Shown in pieces: positions 44,055 to 53,326 of a stretch of 64,000 nucleotides of DNA. Numbering within the stretch: position 1 is the first letter of the stretch; every line of letters starts with the position of its first letter. This DNA comes from Armatimonadota bacterium (GTDB taxonomy: Bacteria > Armatimonadota > Fimbriimonadia > Fimbriimonadales > Fimbriimonadaceae): assembly GCA_018268315.1 (NCBI GenBank), contig JAFDWU010000001.1:900324-964323 (forward strand), in the 5' to 3' direction. The position numbers were made by a program, and so were the translations under genes. Below the pieces are notes generated by a model. That model saw only the letters and a list, made by a program, of their open reading frames with translations, searched no databases and had not been told where the DNA came from.

Positions 44055-44166
44055 TTGGCCCTTTTGACTATGCATCCCAAACCCTCGGGCGATAGGGATT
44101 TGCGCAAATACCAGCAATATCGAACGCATTTTCAAGCTTCACGCAGGCAGGTAACCTCCCGGAGTC

Positions 44167-44493
44167 ATGCAGCAGTGGGTGATTCATGCTTGGGACGGAA
44201 CTGATCCGGATGCCCTTTCACGCCGAATGGCGGTCCGTGAGCAACATCTGGAGGGAGTTGAAGTCCTCAAGAGCCGGGGCCAGTACCTGATCGGAGGCGC
44301 CATGTTCGATGACGAGGGAAAGATGATCGGCTCGACGATGATCGTTCAGTTTGAGACTATTGAAGAGCGAGATGCCTGGCTTGCCCGCGAGCCTTACTTG
44401 GTTGGCGACGTCTGGAAAGACTGGAAGATCACCGCTTTCCGCGTCGCGAAGAGTGCGCTAGGATATCCAGCGCCCGCTCCGCCGAATCAGTAA
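44167..44493 (+). CDS. YciI-family protein
   Basis: A 108-aa protein of the YciI/YCII fold, a small ferredoxin-like alpha/beta barrel dimer. It has RMAVREQHLEGV (with the conserved His), SRGQYLIGGAMFDDEGKMIGS, and the acidic turn EERDAWLAREPYLVGDVW with the active-site-like Asp. Function in most bacteria is uncharacterised. Its 3' end overlaps the convergent ceramidase-like gene by 65 bp. Confidence 0.9.
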   Translation: MQQWVIHAWDGTDPDALSRRMAVREQHLEGVEVLKSRGQYLIGGAMFDDEGKMIGSTMIVQFETIEERDAWLAREPYLVGDVWKDWKITAFRVAKSALGYPAPAPPNQ

Positions 44494-45628
44494 TCGAGTC
44501 TCCGAAAGAGGGGCCATAGAAACTGAGAGTCGCTTCGTATCCACCGCGCCCATAATCCTCGGCATCCAGCAAATATCCCATCCAGCCGCCCACGTGGCTG
44601 ACCACAAGGCAATCAAAGAAGCCAAGCCTGCGGCCGTAATTCCGTATCCGGCGGCCTAATCGGGAAGTCGGCTCACCTGGAATGCCCACCACCGCAAAGT
44701 CCCCAATCCTGAAGGCGGTAATTTCGCCCTGAGTAGGCGCAAACTTCCCAACAATGATCTTGGCAAGCGGGGGCGGAACCTTGTAGTAATCGTAAAACTG
44801 GGGATGAGGGATCGCTGCCGGCGGCGTAACTTCTACCTTAGCGACTTCCAAATTGGAGGCGAGCTTATGCGGAGGCTTGCGCAGAGCAAAAAAAGCATCG
44901 ATCGCAAACCTGGCGACCTGATCCTTCGGAGTTGGCCCTTCCGCGCTTGGAGACATGTCCCCGATCGCTCCGGTGAAAGCAAGCTCAGAATTGTGCCGCA
45001 TCCATTCGCCGGGCCAGTCGCCCCTGGTCTGCATTTCTTCCGGGCCGTAAAACACGGGATGGGCTGCGACGCTAAACAGCAGGTTCGGCACCTCGGTGAT
45101 AGTCTGATCAGGTTCCGCCAAGTACCGGCGACCATGGTTTAAGTCGGCATGGCCGAGCAAGAGGCTCGGCGAAAACGCCTTGGCGGGAGCCTTGCCCGCC
45201 GCGCGAATCGTCTCGGCGATGCGAAGGGCATACCAATCCAACCATCGATGCTTGTAGGTCGCAATCCCTGGAATTGAGATCGTCATCCGGTCGTTGAGCA
45301 TCTGGCTGTCAGGCGCGCAATGGGTATGAGTCGCAGCGAGGAAGATTGCAAGAGACGGATCACCGACCGACTTGACCACCTCTCGCTGAAGGCTTTCGGG
45401 AATCGTAAGCATCTCCGCCGCCACCAAAGCTAGCCGCTTGCTGCCCTGTTGAAGTATTTCAACCCTTACGCGAAGGTCATCCCCGCCCGGCAGGAAGTGC
45501 TTGTCGCCCCGCTCGGTGTAACCGCCCAAAGGAAGCGGCTCGGGTGGCAGGAGCGAAGCGGACGCGCTTCGAATGGTCATCCCGCTGTGGGTGGTAAATA
45601 GGAGGGCAAAAGCGACGAGCGGTATCAC
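44429..45628 (-). CDS. Neutral/alkaline ceramidase-like hydrolase
   Basis: A 399-aa exported protein (hydrophobic N-terminus about 1-15) resembling the N-terminal zinc domain of neutral/alkaline ceramidases: LPLGGYTERG near the start, AATHTHCAPDSQ holding the metal histidines, AHPVFYGPEEMQTRGDWPGEW and TGAIGDMSPSAEG in the middle, and the end GGWMGYLLDAEDYGRGGYEATLS. It lacks the C-terminal Ig-like domain and is shorter than true ceramidases, so the substrate is uncertain. Co-transcribed with the TPR gene and gatB. Confidence 0.8.
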   Translation of the reverse strand: MIPLVAFALLFTTHSGMTIRSASASLLPPEPLPLGGYTERGDKHFLPGGDDLRVRVEILQQGSKRLALVAAEMLTIPESLQREVVKSVGDPSLAIFLAATHTHCAPDSQMLNDRMTISIPGIATYKHRWLDWYALRIAETIRAAGKAPAKAFSPSLLLGHADLNHGRRYLAEPDQTITEVPNLLFSVAAHPVFYGPEEMQTRGDWPGEWMRHNSELAFTGAIGDMSPSAEGPTPKDQVARFAIDAFFALRKPPHKLASNLEVAKVEVTPPAAIPHPQFYDYYKVPPPLAKIIVGKFAPTQGEITAFRIGDFAVVGIPGEPTSRLGRRIRNYGRRLGFFDCLVVSHVGGWMGYLLDAEDYGRGGYEATLSFYGPSFGDSITDSAERALDILAHSSRRGKR

Positions 45629-46191
45629 TTGCCTGGTGGGGCCGCCGAATGACGCCCGTTCAGTTTATTAATAACGCGTCGCAGGTTCGCTTCTGCCGGA
45701 AGGTCCCTTGGGTACTTGGCAATGTACTCATCCCACACGCGCTTGCTCTCGGTTAAGAGATCCATACGCTCGTAAGCATGGGCAAGAATCCGGAAGGTGT
45801 TTGGATGCGGATGCAGCTTTAGCGAAGGTTCCAGAAGAGCAGGAACTCGCGCATACATCTTCTTAGCGAAGTAGAAGTTCGCTTCAGGAAACGACGCATC
45901 TGGGTCAGACGGATTCAGGCGTCGGAAGCGAGTGTATGTTGCCAGCGCCTCGCCGTAAACGTCAACGCTTTCCAATAGCCAGCCGAGGTTCGTCGCCACT
46001 TCGTAATCCGATGGGCTCAGCCGGTTCATGAAGCGCAGCTGCTGAATCACGCGCGGAAAATCGCCGTTTTCAAACCAGACGTCGCCTTGCCGGTTCATGC
46101 GGTAGAACGCCTGTTGCATGATCTCCTGAGTCTGATCGGCGGCGACAGCCAGAGAAGGCAAAGCAACAAGCGCAAGGAGTAACGGCCTCAT
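45625..46191 (-). CDS. Exported TPR protein
   Basis: A 188-aa protein with a signal peptide (about 1-18, ending AVAA) and about four TPR-type helical pairs ([67 protein letters not shown]). A periplasmic scaffold is likely. It overlaps gatB and the ceramidase-like gene by 4 bp each, so translation is coupled. Confidence 0.78.
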   Translation of the reverse strand: MRPLLLALVALPSLAVAADQTQEIMQQAFYRMNRQGDVWFENGDFPRVIQQLRFMNRLSPSDYEVATNLGWLLESVDVYGEALATYTRFRRLNPSDPDASFPEANFYFAKKMYARVPALLEPSLKLHPHPNTFRILAHAYERMDLLTESKRVWDEYIAKYPRDLPAEANLRRVINKLNGRHSAAPPGK

Positions 46192-47630
46192 GAATTAAGA
46201 ACTTCCGTGAGCAATTTCTGGACCAGTTCAGGATTTGCCCTGCCGCCAGTCTGTTTCATCACTTGTCCGACGAAGAAACCGGCCACGCTAGTTTGCCCAT
46301 TTCGATACTTTTCTAGAATCGCCGGGTTTTCTTCGACCACCTTCTTTACGATGCTACGCACTTCGGAATCGTCACTGATCTGGGTTAGGCCCTTGGATTT
46401 AACGATCTCGGCCGGCGACGTGCCGGTCTCAAAGACCTCTGGGAATATCTCCTTCGCGATCTTGCCGCTGATCTCGCCCTTAGCGATCAGCTCCGTGAGT
46501 TCGCAAAGCAACTTCGGAGTGACCTTGCTCTCGCGCGCGGTCTGGCCAGACTTGTTCAGGAACTGCGCAAAGTCAGAGTTCATCCAGTTGCAGATCGCCT
46601 TGGGGTCGCCGCCAAGCTTAACGGCTTCCTCAAAATACTCCGCCCAGCTTCGGTCGCCCACGAGCAACCCAGCATCATAGGCGCTCAATCCGAAATCCTT
46701 CTGGTAGCGCTGGCTCTTCGCAAGTGGCAGTTCGGGAATCGTTGCCCTCAGCTCCTTAAGCGTCTCCTCGTCGAAGCACATAGGCACGAGGTCGGGATCG
46801 GGGAAATAGCGGTAGTCGTTCTCCGCTTCCTTCACGCGCATTGGGAAGCTCTCTTCCTTCGCTTCGTTCCAACCCCTGGTTTCCTGTAGAACCGTTTCGC
46901 CCTTCTCAAGCAACTCGCGCTGCCGCGCAACCTCAAACTCAACGCCAAGCTGCACGCTGCGGAACGAGTTTAGGTTCTTCAGCTCGGTCTTCACGCCAAG
47001 CTGCTCAGCTCCTTCCAGGCGGATTGAGATATTCGGCTCGCAACGCAAAGAGCCTTCTTCCATCTTGCCGTCGCAGACGCCAAGATAAAGGAGGATCTGG
47101 CGAAGCTGGACCAAGTACTCCTTAGCCTCATCGGGATTCGAGATATCGGGCGGAAAGTCGGTGACGATCTCCATCAGCGGGGTGCCCGCGCGGTTGTAAT
47201 CCACGCCGCTGCCGCCACTTGGGAGGTGCATCAGCTTGCCGGTGTCTTCTTCAAGATGCACCCGGCGGATGCCAATTCGCTTTACGCCGTTGCCGGAGGG
47301 GATCTCAAGGTAACCGTGGTAGCCAATCGGGTTCGTTTCACCGTACTGGCTCACCTGATATCCCTTGGGGAGGTCCGGATAGAAGTAATTCTTGCGATGG
47401 AAGATCGAGTGCATCGCAATCTTGCAGTTAAGGGCAAGAGCGGTGCGCATCACCATTTCTATGGCGGCATGGTTCGGCACCGGCAGCGTTCCCGGCAACC
47501 CAAGGCATATCGGACAAACGCGCGTGTTCGGCTCCCCGCCAAACGCGACGGGACACCGACAAAACATCTTTGAATGAGTGCTGAGTTCGGCATGAACTTC
47601 CATGCCGACGCTCGCAACGTACTTCCCCAT
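46188..47630 (-). CDS. gatB: Aspartyl/glutamyl-tRNA amidotransferase subunit B
   Basis: A 480-aa GatB of the GatCAB complex, which converts Glu-tRNA(Gln) or Asp-tRNA(Asn) to the amide form. The family signature [47 protein letters not shown], and the C-terminal YqeY-like tail ([25 protein letters not shown]) are present. gatA and gatC are not nearby. Confidence 0.97.
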   Translation of the reverse strand: MGKYVASVGMEVHAELSTHSKMFCRCPVAFGGEPNTRVCPICLGLPGTLPVPNHAAIEMVMRTALALNCKIAMHSIFHRKNYFYPDLPKGYQVSQYGETNPIGYHGYLEIPSGNGVKRIGIRRVHLEEDTGKLMHLPSGGSGVDYNRAGTPLMEIVTDFPPDISNPDEAKEYLVQLRQILLYLGVCDGKMEEGSLRCEPNISIRLEGAEQLGVKTELKNLNSFRSVQLGVEFEVARQRELLEKGETVLQETRGWNEAKEESFPMRVKEAENDYRYFPDPDLVPMCFDEETLKELRATIPELPLAKSQRYQKDFGLSAYDAGLLVGDRSWAEYFEEAVKLGGDPKAICNWMNSDFAQFLNKSGQTARESKVTPKLLCELTELIAKGEISGKIAKEIFPEVFETGTSPAEIVKSKGLTQISDDSEVRSIVKKVVEENPAILEKYRNGQTSVAGFFVGQVMKQTGGRANPELVQKLLTEVLNS

Positions 47631-47657
47631 GTGGCGCAGAGTTTACCGAGGCTGGAC

Positions 47658-48053
47658 TTACTTCTTAGGGTCGAACTTCAGGCTTACCGAGTTGATGCAG
47701 TATCGAATGCCGGTCGGCTCCGGCCCATCTGGGAAAACGTGACCCAAATGAGAGTCGCACCTGGCGCATCGAACCTCAATTCTTCGCATGCCGTGGGAAA
47801 GGTCCTCAATCTGCCGGATTCGCTCAGGATCGACAGCGTCAAAGTAAGACGGCCAGCCGCATCGGGAATCAAATTTCTGATCCGATCTGAATAGCTCCAG
47901 TCCGCACGCCGCGCACTTGTAGGCGCCGTCGCCCTTGAAATCCCAGAACTCGCCCGTGAACGGCCTTTCGGTGCCCGCCTCGCGCAATACGTGATACTGC
48001 TCAGGCGAGAGTTCCTCGCGCCACTGCTCCTCGGTCTTCGTGATCTTTTCCAT
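47658..48053 (-). CDS. msrB: Peptide-methionine (R)-S-oxide reductase MsrB
   Basis: 131 aa from the ATG at 48053 (AAAGGA upstream); the frame to 48122 overlaps the next gene and is unlikely. It reduces methionine-R-sulfoxide in proteins. Zinc cysteines 47/50 (CAAC) and 96/99 (CARC), the GWPSY substrate pocket and the catalytic Cys119 in RYCINSVSL are all present. Full length; no MsrA fusion. Confidence 0.95.
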   Translation of the reverse strand: MEKITKTEEQWREELSPEQYHVLREAGTERPFTGEFWDFKGDGAYKCAACGLELFRSDQKFDSRCGWPSYFDAVDPERIRQIEDLSHGMRRIEVRCARCDSHLGHVFPDGPEPTGIRYCINSVSLKFDPKK

Positions 48054-48081
48054 CGATTCCTTTAATCTACGCCCGCTTGGC

Positions 48082-48423
48082 TTAGTTCCGCGAAGCAGGA
48101 CCGTCGGCCAGCAGCTCTTCAATCTTCCAGGTGAGCTGGCTGTTGGTGGCCACCATGTCGCACCCTGCCGCCAGCCCCTCGGCGCTCAGCGCCTTCTCCT
48201 TGTGTCCCGCGTGACCAATCACGCGCACTCCCAGCCCCTTCAAGGCGTGGATGAGGGACTCGTCGGTGAAATCGGCAAGGTTCAAAAGCGCAATATCACC
48301 GCTCTGAGGCTCCGCCTTGCCAACGACGATGGCTTCGTGGTCAAGAGCAGCGACCGACTTTCGCAGCCGCTCGCTCCACAGGAGGTTACGTTCGTAAATG
48401 AGAACCCGCACAACGAGAGGCAT
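48082..48423 (-). CDS. Receiver-like protein lacking the phospho-Asp
   Basis: A 113-aa protein that follows the secondary-structure order of a response-regulator receiver ([52 protein letters not shown]). At the position of the acceptor Asp it reads LLNLAD, so phosphorylation at the normal site is unlikely. Perhaps a pseudo-receiver binding partner. It lies divergent from RNase HIII by 34 bp. Confidence 0.6.
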   Translation of the reverse strand: MPLVVRVLIYERNLLWSERLRKSVAALDHEAIVVGKAEPQSGDIALLNLADFTDESLIHALKGLGVRVIGHAGHKEKALSAEGLAAGCDMVATNSQLTWKIEELLADGPASRN

Positions 48424-48457
48424 ACCCTAAAAGCTTCGTAGGTAGACTCACCGGCGC

Positions 48458-49099
48458 ATGGATCAGGGTCATATCGGGGTTGATGAGAGCGGCAAAGGCG
48501 ATTTCTTTGGGCCGCTCGTGATCGCCGCCTGTTATGTTGGCCCGGAGCATCTAGCCGAATTAGACGGTGTCAAGGACTCTAAGAAGCTGACTGACAAGGT
48601 CGCCTTAGCGCTCGCCCCGCGAATCGCTCGCGTGTGCCCTCACGCGATCATTTCGATTGGGCCCCTCAAGTACAACGAGCTATACGAGAAGATGCGGAAT
48701 TTGAACCGGATGTTGGCTTGGGGCCACGCAAAGGCAATCGAAAACGTGCTTGAAATTCAGCCCGCAAGCCTTGCGATTTCCGACCAGTTCGCAGATCCAT
48801 CCGGCCTTCGGCGAGCCTTGCAGGAAAAAGGCAGGCAAATCACGCTGGAATCCCGCGTGCGAGCAGAAGCCGATATTGCCGTCGCCGCCGCCTCCGTCCT
48901 TGCGAGGGCAGATTTCCTTCGTAAGCTGGACCGCTTGAGCGAAGAGGCAGGAACCACCCTTCCTAAAGGCGCTGGCCCGCAAGTTCTTGAAGCGGCGGAG
49001 CGGCTTGCGCGCAAGCACGGACCGTCCATCTTTGAAAAGTTCGCGAAAGTCCACTTCAAAACGCGCACCGACGCGCTGAAGCGGGCAAATCTGCTTTAG
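48458..49099 (+). CDS. rnhC: Ribonuclease HIII-type
   Basis: A 213-aa ribonuclease H of the HII/HIII family, degrading RNA in RNA-DNA hybrids. GVDESGKGDFFGPLVIAA is the HIII-type signature (the HII family has DEAGRG). VKDSKKLTD and ADIAVAAASVLARADFL carry the other acidic residues. It lacks the N-terminal TBP-like hybrid-binding domain of Gram-positive RNase HIII. It begins a long plus-strand run of genes. Confidence 0.88.
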   Translation: MDQGHIGVDESGKGDFFGPLVIAACYVGPEHLAELDGVKDSKKLTDKVALALAPRIARVCPHAIISIGPLKYNELYEKMRNLNRMLAWGHAKAIENVLEIQPASLAISDQFADPSGLRRALQEKGRQITLESRVRAEADIAVAAASVLARADFLRKLDRLSEEAGTTLPKGAGPQVLEAAERLARKHGPSIFEKFAKVHFKTRTDALKRANLL

Positions 49100-49102
49100 G
49101 CT

Positions 49103-50707
49103 ATGAAAATCGGCGAGTTCGTAAAGAAATGGGGTCCGCTTGCGGTGCTGGCGATTACCCTGCTGCTTTACATCCCGATTCTCAAGGTGCCGCTGATTTC
49201 CGACGACTACGGCCTCGTCATCCAAGTTATCAGGAACGGCCCGTTCAGCTTGTGGTTTGGCCAAAACACAGCGCAGCCCGGGTTTGTGCGGCCGCTTATC
49301 GGCCTGAGTCTTTGGATCAACGCCCGCCAAGCCGGCGCAACCGAGCCGTTCTTTTACCACCTCACAAACGTTCTCTTCCATCTTGCTTGCACCTGGCTGG
49401 TTATTGCCATCGGGCAGGCAATCGGAAGGCTGGTAAAGCGCGATCTCACCTATTCCTCGATTGCCGCCGGGTTGTTCTTCGGTATCGGCTGCCATCACCC
49501 GGAGGCAGTCACCTGGATTAGCGGGCGCACCGATGTGATCGCCGGCGCATTTGGGCTGGGCAGCGTGCTAGCGTTCTTGAAGGCGATCGAAACTGAAGAT
49601 CGCCGCTTTGCCTGGGGTTCCGCTGTTCTCATGGGCTTGGCGCTTCTGTGCAAAGAGTCTGTCCTCACCCTTCCAATTGCCCTCACGGCCGCTGGGTTTA
49701 TGCTGACCGGTCGCAAAGGTGCGCTACAAAGCCTCCCCATCCTTGGCGTCTTTGCGCTCTACCTCGTGCTAAGAGTGAGCCTGATCCACACGCTCATCGG
49801 CGGTTACGGCGAGGGCATTCACACCGATTTCAGTCCGAAGACGCTCGCGTTCGTGTTCCAGCAACGGATGTACGGCATGTTCTTCCCCGTGCGCTACTTC
49901 GCTCAGGAAGACCTCTTCAAGGGCGGGTACGGAGTTGGGGCGCTGCTGTTCCTACTTCTTCCTCTGCTCGTGCTGATGAAGGCAAAGGAGCGCGGCGAGA
50001 AGCCGATCCAGCTTGGTGTTGTGCTTTTGTTCCTGGTGCTGACGATGATCCCGGTCGTCAACTTGGGAGAAAGCCTGGACGGCTCCGGCGAGCGCCTGAA
50101 TTACCTCCCATCCGCTTTTGCCGCGCTGTACTTGCTCGCGCTCTTGGATGCCTGGAGGCCGAAAGCCGCGACTCTGGGGTTGGTCGCTCTTGGAATTGTT
50201 TCGGGAATCTCACTAGTAAAGGCAAACCAATCCTGGATCGAGGCGGGCAGGGTTGTTCGAGGCGAGCTTGATGGTCTCGAGGACCTAGTGAGGGCCGACT
50301 TTGACCTCGACATCCTGTGCATGACCGATACGCTTGATGGCGTTTACGTCTGGCGAAACGGCATTGACGCCGCCATCGAACTGACCTACCGGAAACCGCG
50401 CCGCCTGAGCCTTCCGATGAGGATGGTGAATGCGCGCAAAGGCGACCGCTTGCGCTTCGAGGATGCCACCCCAGACGGCGTGACCCTCTTTGCCGATCCA
50501 ATCCCGGAGCCCCATTTGCACCCCGTCGTCTTCGTTCCCCACCTCTTCGATAAGGAGCGCTACGATTGCAAAGGGTTTGGAGAAAGCCGGGTGCGCCTGA
50601 ACATTCTTAACCCTGATCCACGGCGCTTTAACGTGATCCTGCTGAACGGTGAAGTACTCCTTCTGCCTAGCTCGATTCCCAGCCAGCAATCCGCGAAGGT
50701 AGACTGA
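49103..50707 (+). CDS. Polytopic membrane protein, GT-C glycosyltransferase-like
   Basis: A 534-aa integral membrane protein with about 10-11 helices in the first 390 residues and a soluble C-terminus. The first loop has LISDDYGLV, an acidic pair like the metal site of GT-C enzymes, and the third helix begins FFYHLTNVLFHLACTWLVI, a motif common in membrane glycosyltransferases of the DUF1736/TMTC type. Probably transfers sugar from a lipid carrier; substrate unknown. It lies 3 bp after rnhC. Confidence 0.75.
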   Translation: MKIGEFVKKWGPLAVLAITLLLYIPILKVPLISDDYGLVIQVIRNGPFSLWFGQNTAQPGFVRPLIGLSLWINARQAGATEPFFYHLTNVLFHLACTWLVIAIGQAIGRLVKRDLTYSSIAAGLFFGIGCHHPEAVTWISGRTDVIAGAFGLGSVLAFLKAIETEDRRFAWGSAVLMGLALLCKESVLTLPIALTAAGFMLTGRKGALQSLPILGVFALYLVLRVSLIHTLIGGYGEGIHTDFSPKTLAFVFQQRMYGMFFPVRYFAQEDLFKGGYGVGALLFLLLPLLVLMKAKERGEKPIQLGVVLLFLVLTMIPVVNLGESLDGSGERLNYLPSAFAALYLLALLDAWRPKAATLGLVALGIVSGISLVKANQSWIEAGRVVRGELDGLEDLVRADFDLDILCMTDTLDGVYVWRNGIDAAIELTYRKPRRLSLPMRMVNARKGDRLRFEDATPDGVTLFADPIPEPHLHPVVFVPHLFDKERYDCKGFGESRVRLNILNPDPRRFNVILLNGEVLLLPSSIPSQQSAKVD

Positions 50708-50711
50708 AATC

Positions 50712-51248
50712 ATGCGGAGGGACGATCTCCTCGACCTTAACGATGTGCTCCAGCATCCAGGTCGGAAGCTGGCGGTCGACATTTCCACCGAGCTGCCCCA
50801 GGAAGAAGACCTTGATCTGGTGAAGCCACTCGAAGGCTTTCTTGAAGCGGTAAGCACCGGCAACTTGCTGCTAATTACCGGACAGTTCTCGACGAAAGCG
50901 GTTTTTGAGTGCGCGCGATGCGGCGGGCCGGTGGAGCAGGACATCACCTTCGATATTGATGAGCAATTCCCCGTCGTAGGAGTGCCCAGCAGTTACAACA
51001 CTCAGGACTACGCCCGCGTCTCTCCTGATGAGCCGTTCGAACTTTTCGAAGGCAATAACCTAATGGTGGAAGCTTTGATCAGGCAGGGACTCATCACGAA
51101 TGAGCCGCTTCAGCCCCTTTGCGAATACGGGTGGGACGGCGATTGTCCGGTGGCCGCGAAGAGGGTCCGGGCCAGCGGCGTTGAAAGCGCGCGCCCCGAA
51201 TTCAAAGGGCTCGCGAATCTCCTTGATAAGGGAGAGAAAGAAAATTGA
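50712..51248 (+). CDS. yceD: YceD/DUF177 family protein
   Basis: A 178-aa DUF177 protein, a family needed for 23S rRNA accumulation in several bacteria and usually encoded just before rpmF and plsX. The Cys motif ECARCGGPVEQDITFDIDEQF and the C-terminal LIRQGLITNEPLQPLCEYGW are characteristic. Unlike the usual order, no rpmF (L32) lies between it and plsX; the plsX TTG overlaps its stop codon region. Confidence 0.9.
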   Translation: MRRDDLLDLNDVLQHPGRKLAVDISTELPQEEDLDLVKPLEGFLEAVSTGNLLLITGQFSTKAVFECARCGGPVEQDITFDIDEQFPVVGVPSSYNTQDYARVSPDEPFELFEGNNLMVEALIRQGLITNEPLQPLCEYGWDGDCPVAAKRVRASGVESARPEFKGLANLLDKGEKEN

Positions 51249-52246
51249 GGATCGCGATCGACGCAATGGGTGGGGACCACGCCCCAAAGGCCATTATTGA
51301 GGGCGCTCTGGAAGCAGCGCCGCATGCAAAGTGCGGCCTGATTTTGGTTGGCAATTCCGACCAGATGAAACCCTATCTGCCTCCCCAGCTTCCGGCAAAT
51401 GTCACCCTCGTTGAAGCAAAGGAATCCGTCGGCATGGAGGAAAAGCCGCTTGATGCCTACCGCTCCAAACCGAACTCAAGCCTAAGGGTCTGCGCTGACC
51501 TGGTTCTCCGGGGCGAAGCGGATGGAATGCTCTCGGCGGGCAACACCGGCGCTTGCGTGGCTACCTGCCAGCTCACATGGCGGCAAATTCCCGGCATGCA
51601 TCGCCCCGCTATCGGCAGCATCATGCCTAACCAGTTCGACCGCAAGTTCTTGCTTCTCGATTCAGGCGCAAGCCCAGACATCGATCCGGAAATCATGGTG
51701 GAATTCGCACTTATGGGGCGCGCCTATATGGAAAAGGCGATGGGTCGCCGGAACCCAAAGGTACACCTGATTAACATCGGCGAGGAAGAGGGCAAGGGCA
51801 ACGCATTTACCAAGCAGGCTTACAACCTTCTTAAGGAATTTCATTGGTTCGCCGGCAACATTGAAGGAAAGGATCTGTTCAATAAGCCGTGCGATATCGC
51901 TCTTTGCGATGCATTTGTAGGCAACGTCATTCTGAAAACGTCAGAAGGGTTGGCTGAGCTCATGTTCAATATGATCAAGCACCAGGTGCCGGGCAGCAAG
52001 CTGGCGCAGGTTCCATACCTCCCTCTCAAGAAGGTCATGCGTCCGATTAAGAAGCATGCCGATTGGGCGGAGGTGGGTGGTTCGCCATTGCTGGGGCTCA
52101 ACGGAGATTGCACCATCGCGCACGGGCGTAGCGATGCCCGGGCAATCAAGAACGCGATCCTGCTTGCCGACAGATCAGTTCAAGGAAGGGTGCTGGCAAC
52201 CATCAAAGAGAGCATTACGCAAGAGATGAAAGAGGTGCTGTCTTGA
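51245..52246 (+). CDS. plsX: Phosphate acyltransferase PlsX
   Basis: A 333-aa soluble enzyme converting acyl-ACP to acyl-phosphate for glycerophospholipid synthesis. The TTG start gives MRIAIDAMGGDHAPKAIIEGA, the family opening; MLSAGNTGACVA, ALCDAFVGNVILKTSEG and GGSPLLGLNGDCTIAHGRSDARAI are also typical. It overlaps yceD and fabH by 4 bp each, making a coupled yceD-plsX-fabH unit. Confidence 0.97.
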   Translation: MRIAIDAMGGDHAPKAIIEGALEAAPHAKCGLILVGNSDQMKPYLPPQLPANVTLVEAKESVGMEEKPLDAYRSKPNSSLRVCADLVLRGEADGMLSAGNTGACVATCQLTWRQIPGMHRPAIGSIMPNQFDRKFLLLDSGASPDIDPEIMVEFALMGRAYMEKAMGRRNPKVHLINIGEEEGKGNAFTKQAYNLLKEFHWFAGNIEGKDLFNKPCDIALCDAFVGNVILKTSEGLAELMFNMIKHQVPGSKLAQVPYLPLKKVMRPIKKHADWAEVGGSPLLGLNGDCTIAHGRSDARAIKNAILLADRSVQGRVLATIKESITQEMKEVLS

Positions 52247-53226
52247 GGTCTGTTATCCAAGGCGCGGGCCACGCTGTTCCTTCCAAGGTTCTAACCAACC
52301 ACGATCTTGAAAAGTTGGTCGAGACGAATGACGAATGGATTACCCAACGCACCGGCATCAAGGAGCGACGCATCGTTTCCCCCGGCGAGACCTCGGCAAC
52401 CCTGAGCGCAGAAGCCGCAGCCATGGCTCTGGCAAGGGCGGGCATGCGTGCCGATGAGATCGAGCTGATCATTGTCGCCACCGTCACGCCGGACATGCAG
52501 TTCCCATCCACAGCGTGTTTAGTGCAAAGAGCCCTTGGAGCAGAAAACGCCGCCGCATTCGACCTTGCTGCCGCTTGCGCCGGGTTTATCTATTCCCTCT
52601 GCACGGCCTCCAGCATGATTCAAACCGGGCAGTTTAAGAACGCCCTCGTCATCGGCGTCGACACGTTATCCAACGTTCTCGACTGGACCGATCGAAGCAC
52701 ATGCGTTCTCTTCGGAGACGGTGCGGGAGCGGTTGTGCTTAAAGGTGTGGAGAATACAGACCGCGGCTTGGTGAAGACGGTCCTGTTCTCGGACGGACGC
52801 GGGGCGGACCACATTAACATCGAAGCGGGAGGCTCACGGTATCCATACTCGCGGCCCGAGTGCTTCAATTCTCATCGGCAGAAGCTGTACATGGCGGGGT
52901 CGGAGGTCTATCGCTTTGCCGTTACCGCGATGGGAGATGCCTGCTGCAAAGTTCTTAACGAGGCCGGTTTGACTACAGAAGACGTCGATCTCTTCGTTCC
53001 TCACCAGGCTAACCTTCGCATTATCGACTCTGCCGCGAAGCGGCTGAACCTGCCTCCCGAGAAGGTTTTCGTGAACGTGCAGAAGTACGGCAACACCAGC
53101 GGGGGGTCCATACCCATCGCCCTTTCCGAGGCCGTCGAGCAGGGCAAGCTTAAACAGGGCATGAACGTGCTGACGGTCGGATTTGGCGCGGGAGTGGTTT
53201 GGGGCGCGAACCTCATTAAGTGGTAG
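52243..53226 (+). CDS. fabH: Beta-ketoacyl-ACP synthase III FabH
   Basis: A 327-aa enzyme that starts fatty-acid chains by condensing acetyl-CoA with malonyl-ACP. TTG start. Catalytic triad: Cys112 in DLAAACAGF, His254 in VPHQANLRII and Asn284 in GNTSGGSIPIAL. The glycine-rich C-terminal GFGAGVVWGANLI is intact. Directly coupled to plsX. Confidence 0.97.
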   Translation: MRSVIQGAGHAVPSKVLTNHDLEKLVETNDEWITQRTGIKERRIVSPGETSATLSAEAAAMALARAGMRADEIELIIVATVTPDMQFPSTACLVQRALGAENAAAFDLAAACAGFIYSLCTASSMIQTGQFKNALVIGVDTLSNVLDWTDRSTCVLFGDGAGAVVLKGVENTDRGLVKTVLFSDGRGADHINIEAGGSRYPYSRPECFNSHRQKLYMAGSEVYRFAVTAMGDACCKVLNEAGLTTEDVDLFVPHQANLRIIDSAAKRLNLPPEKVFVNVQKYGNTSGGSIPIALSEAVEQGKLKQGMNVLTVGFGAGVVWGANLIKW

Positions 53227-53326
53227 GTCTCATTTCGTTGGGGCTGACGCTATAACCCATTTCGTAGAAACCGGCAGCGCTCAGAGTGCTACCATTTAGC
53301 AGACCAAATATTGGAGGGGTTGTTTC

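Larger units (their letters stand above)
43673..44166. other. Intergenic region with several hairpins
   Basis: About 490 bp between the divergent AccB-like gene and YciI gene with no convincing ORF. It holds a 13-bp near-perfect stem at 43714-43726/43743-43755, a terminator at 43964-43988 and a second stem at 44026-44054. It could contain a small RNA on the minus strand plus the acc operon promoter. It shows no tRNA, SRP RNA or tmRNA signature that I recognise. Confidence 0.5.

Noticed and set aside
43673-44166. SRP RNA, tmRNA or RNase P RNA in the intergenic gap
   Set aside because: None of their conserved cores can be seen; only generic hairpins are present.
48680-49498. 272-aa minus-strand frame opposite rnhC and the membrane protein
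   Set aside because: Shadow of two clear plus-strand genes, composition unlike a real protein.
50285-50947. 220-aa minus-strand frame over the membrane protein and yceD
   Set aside because: Runs across two adjacent well-supported genes on the other strand with no motif.
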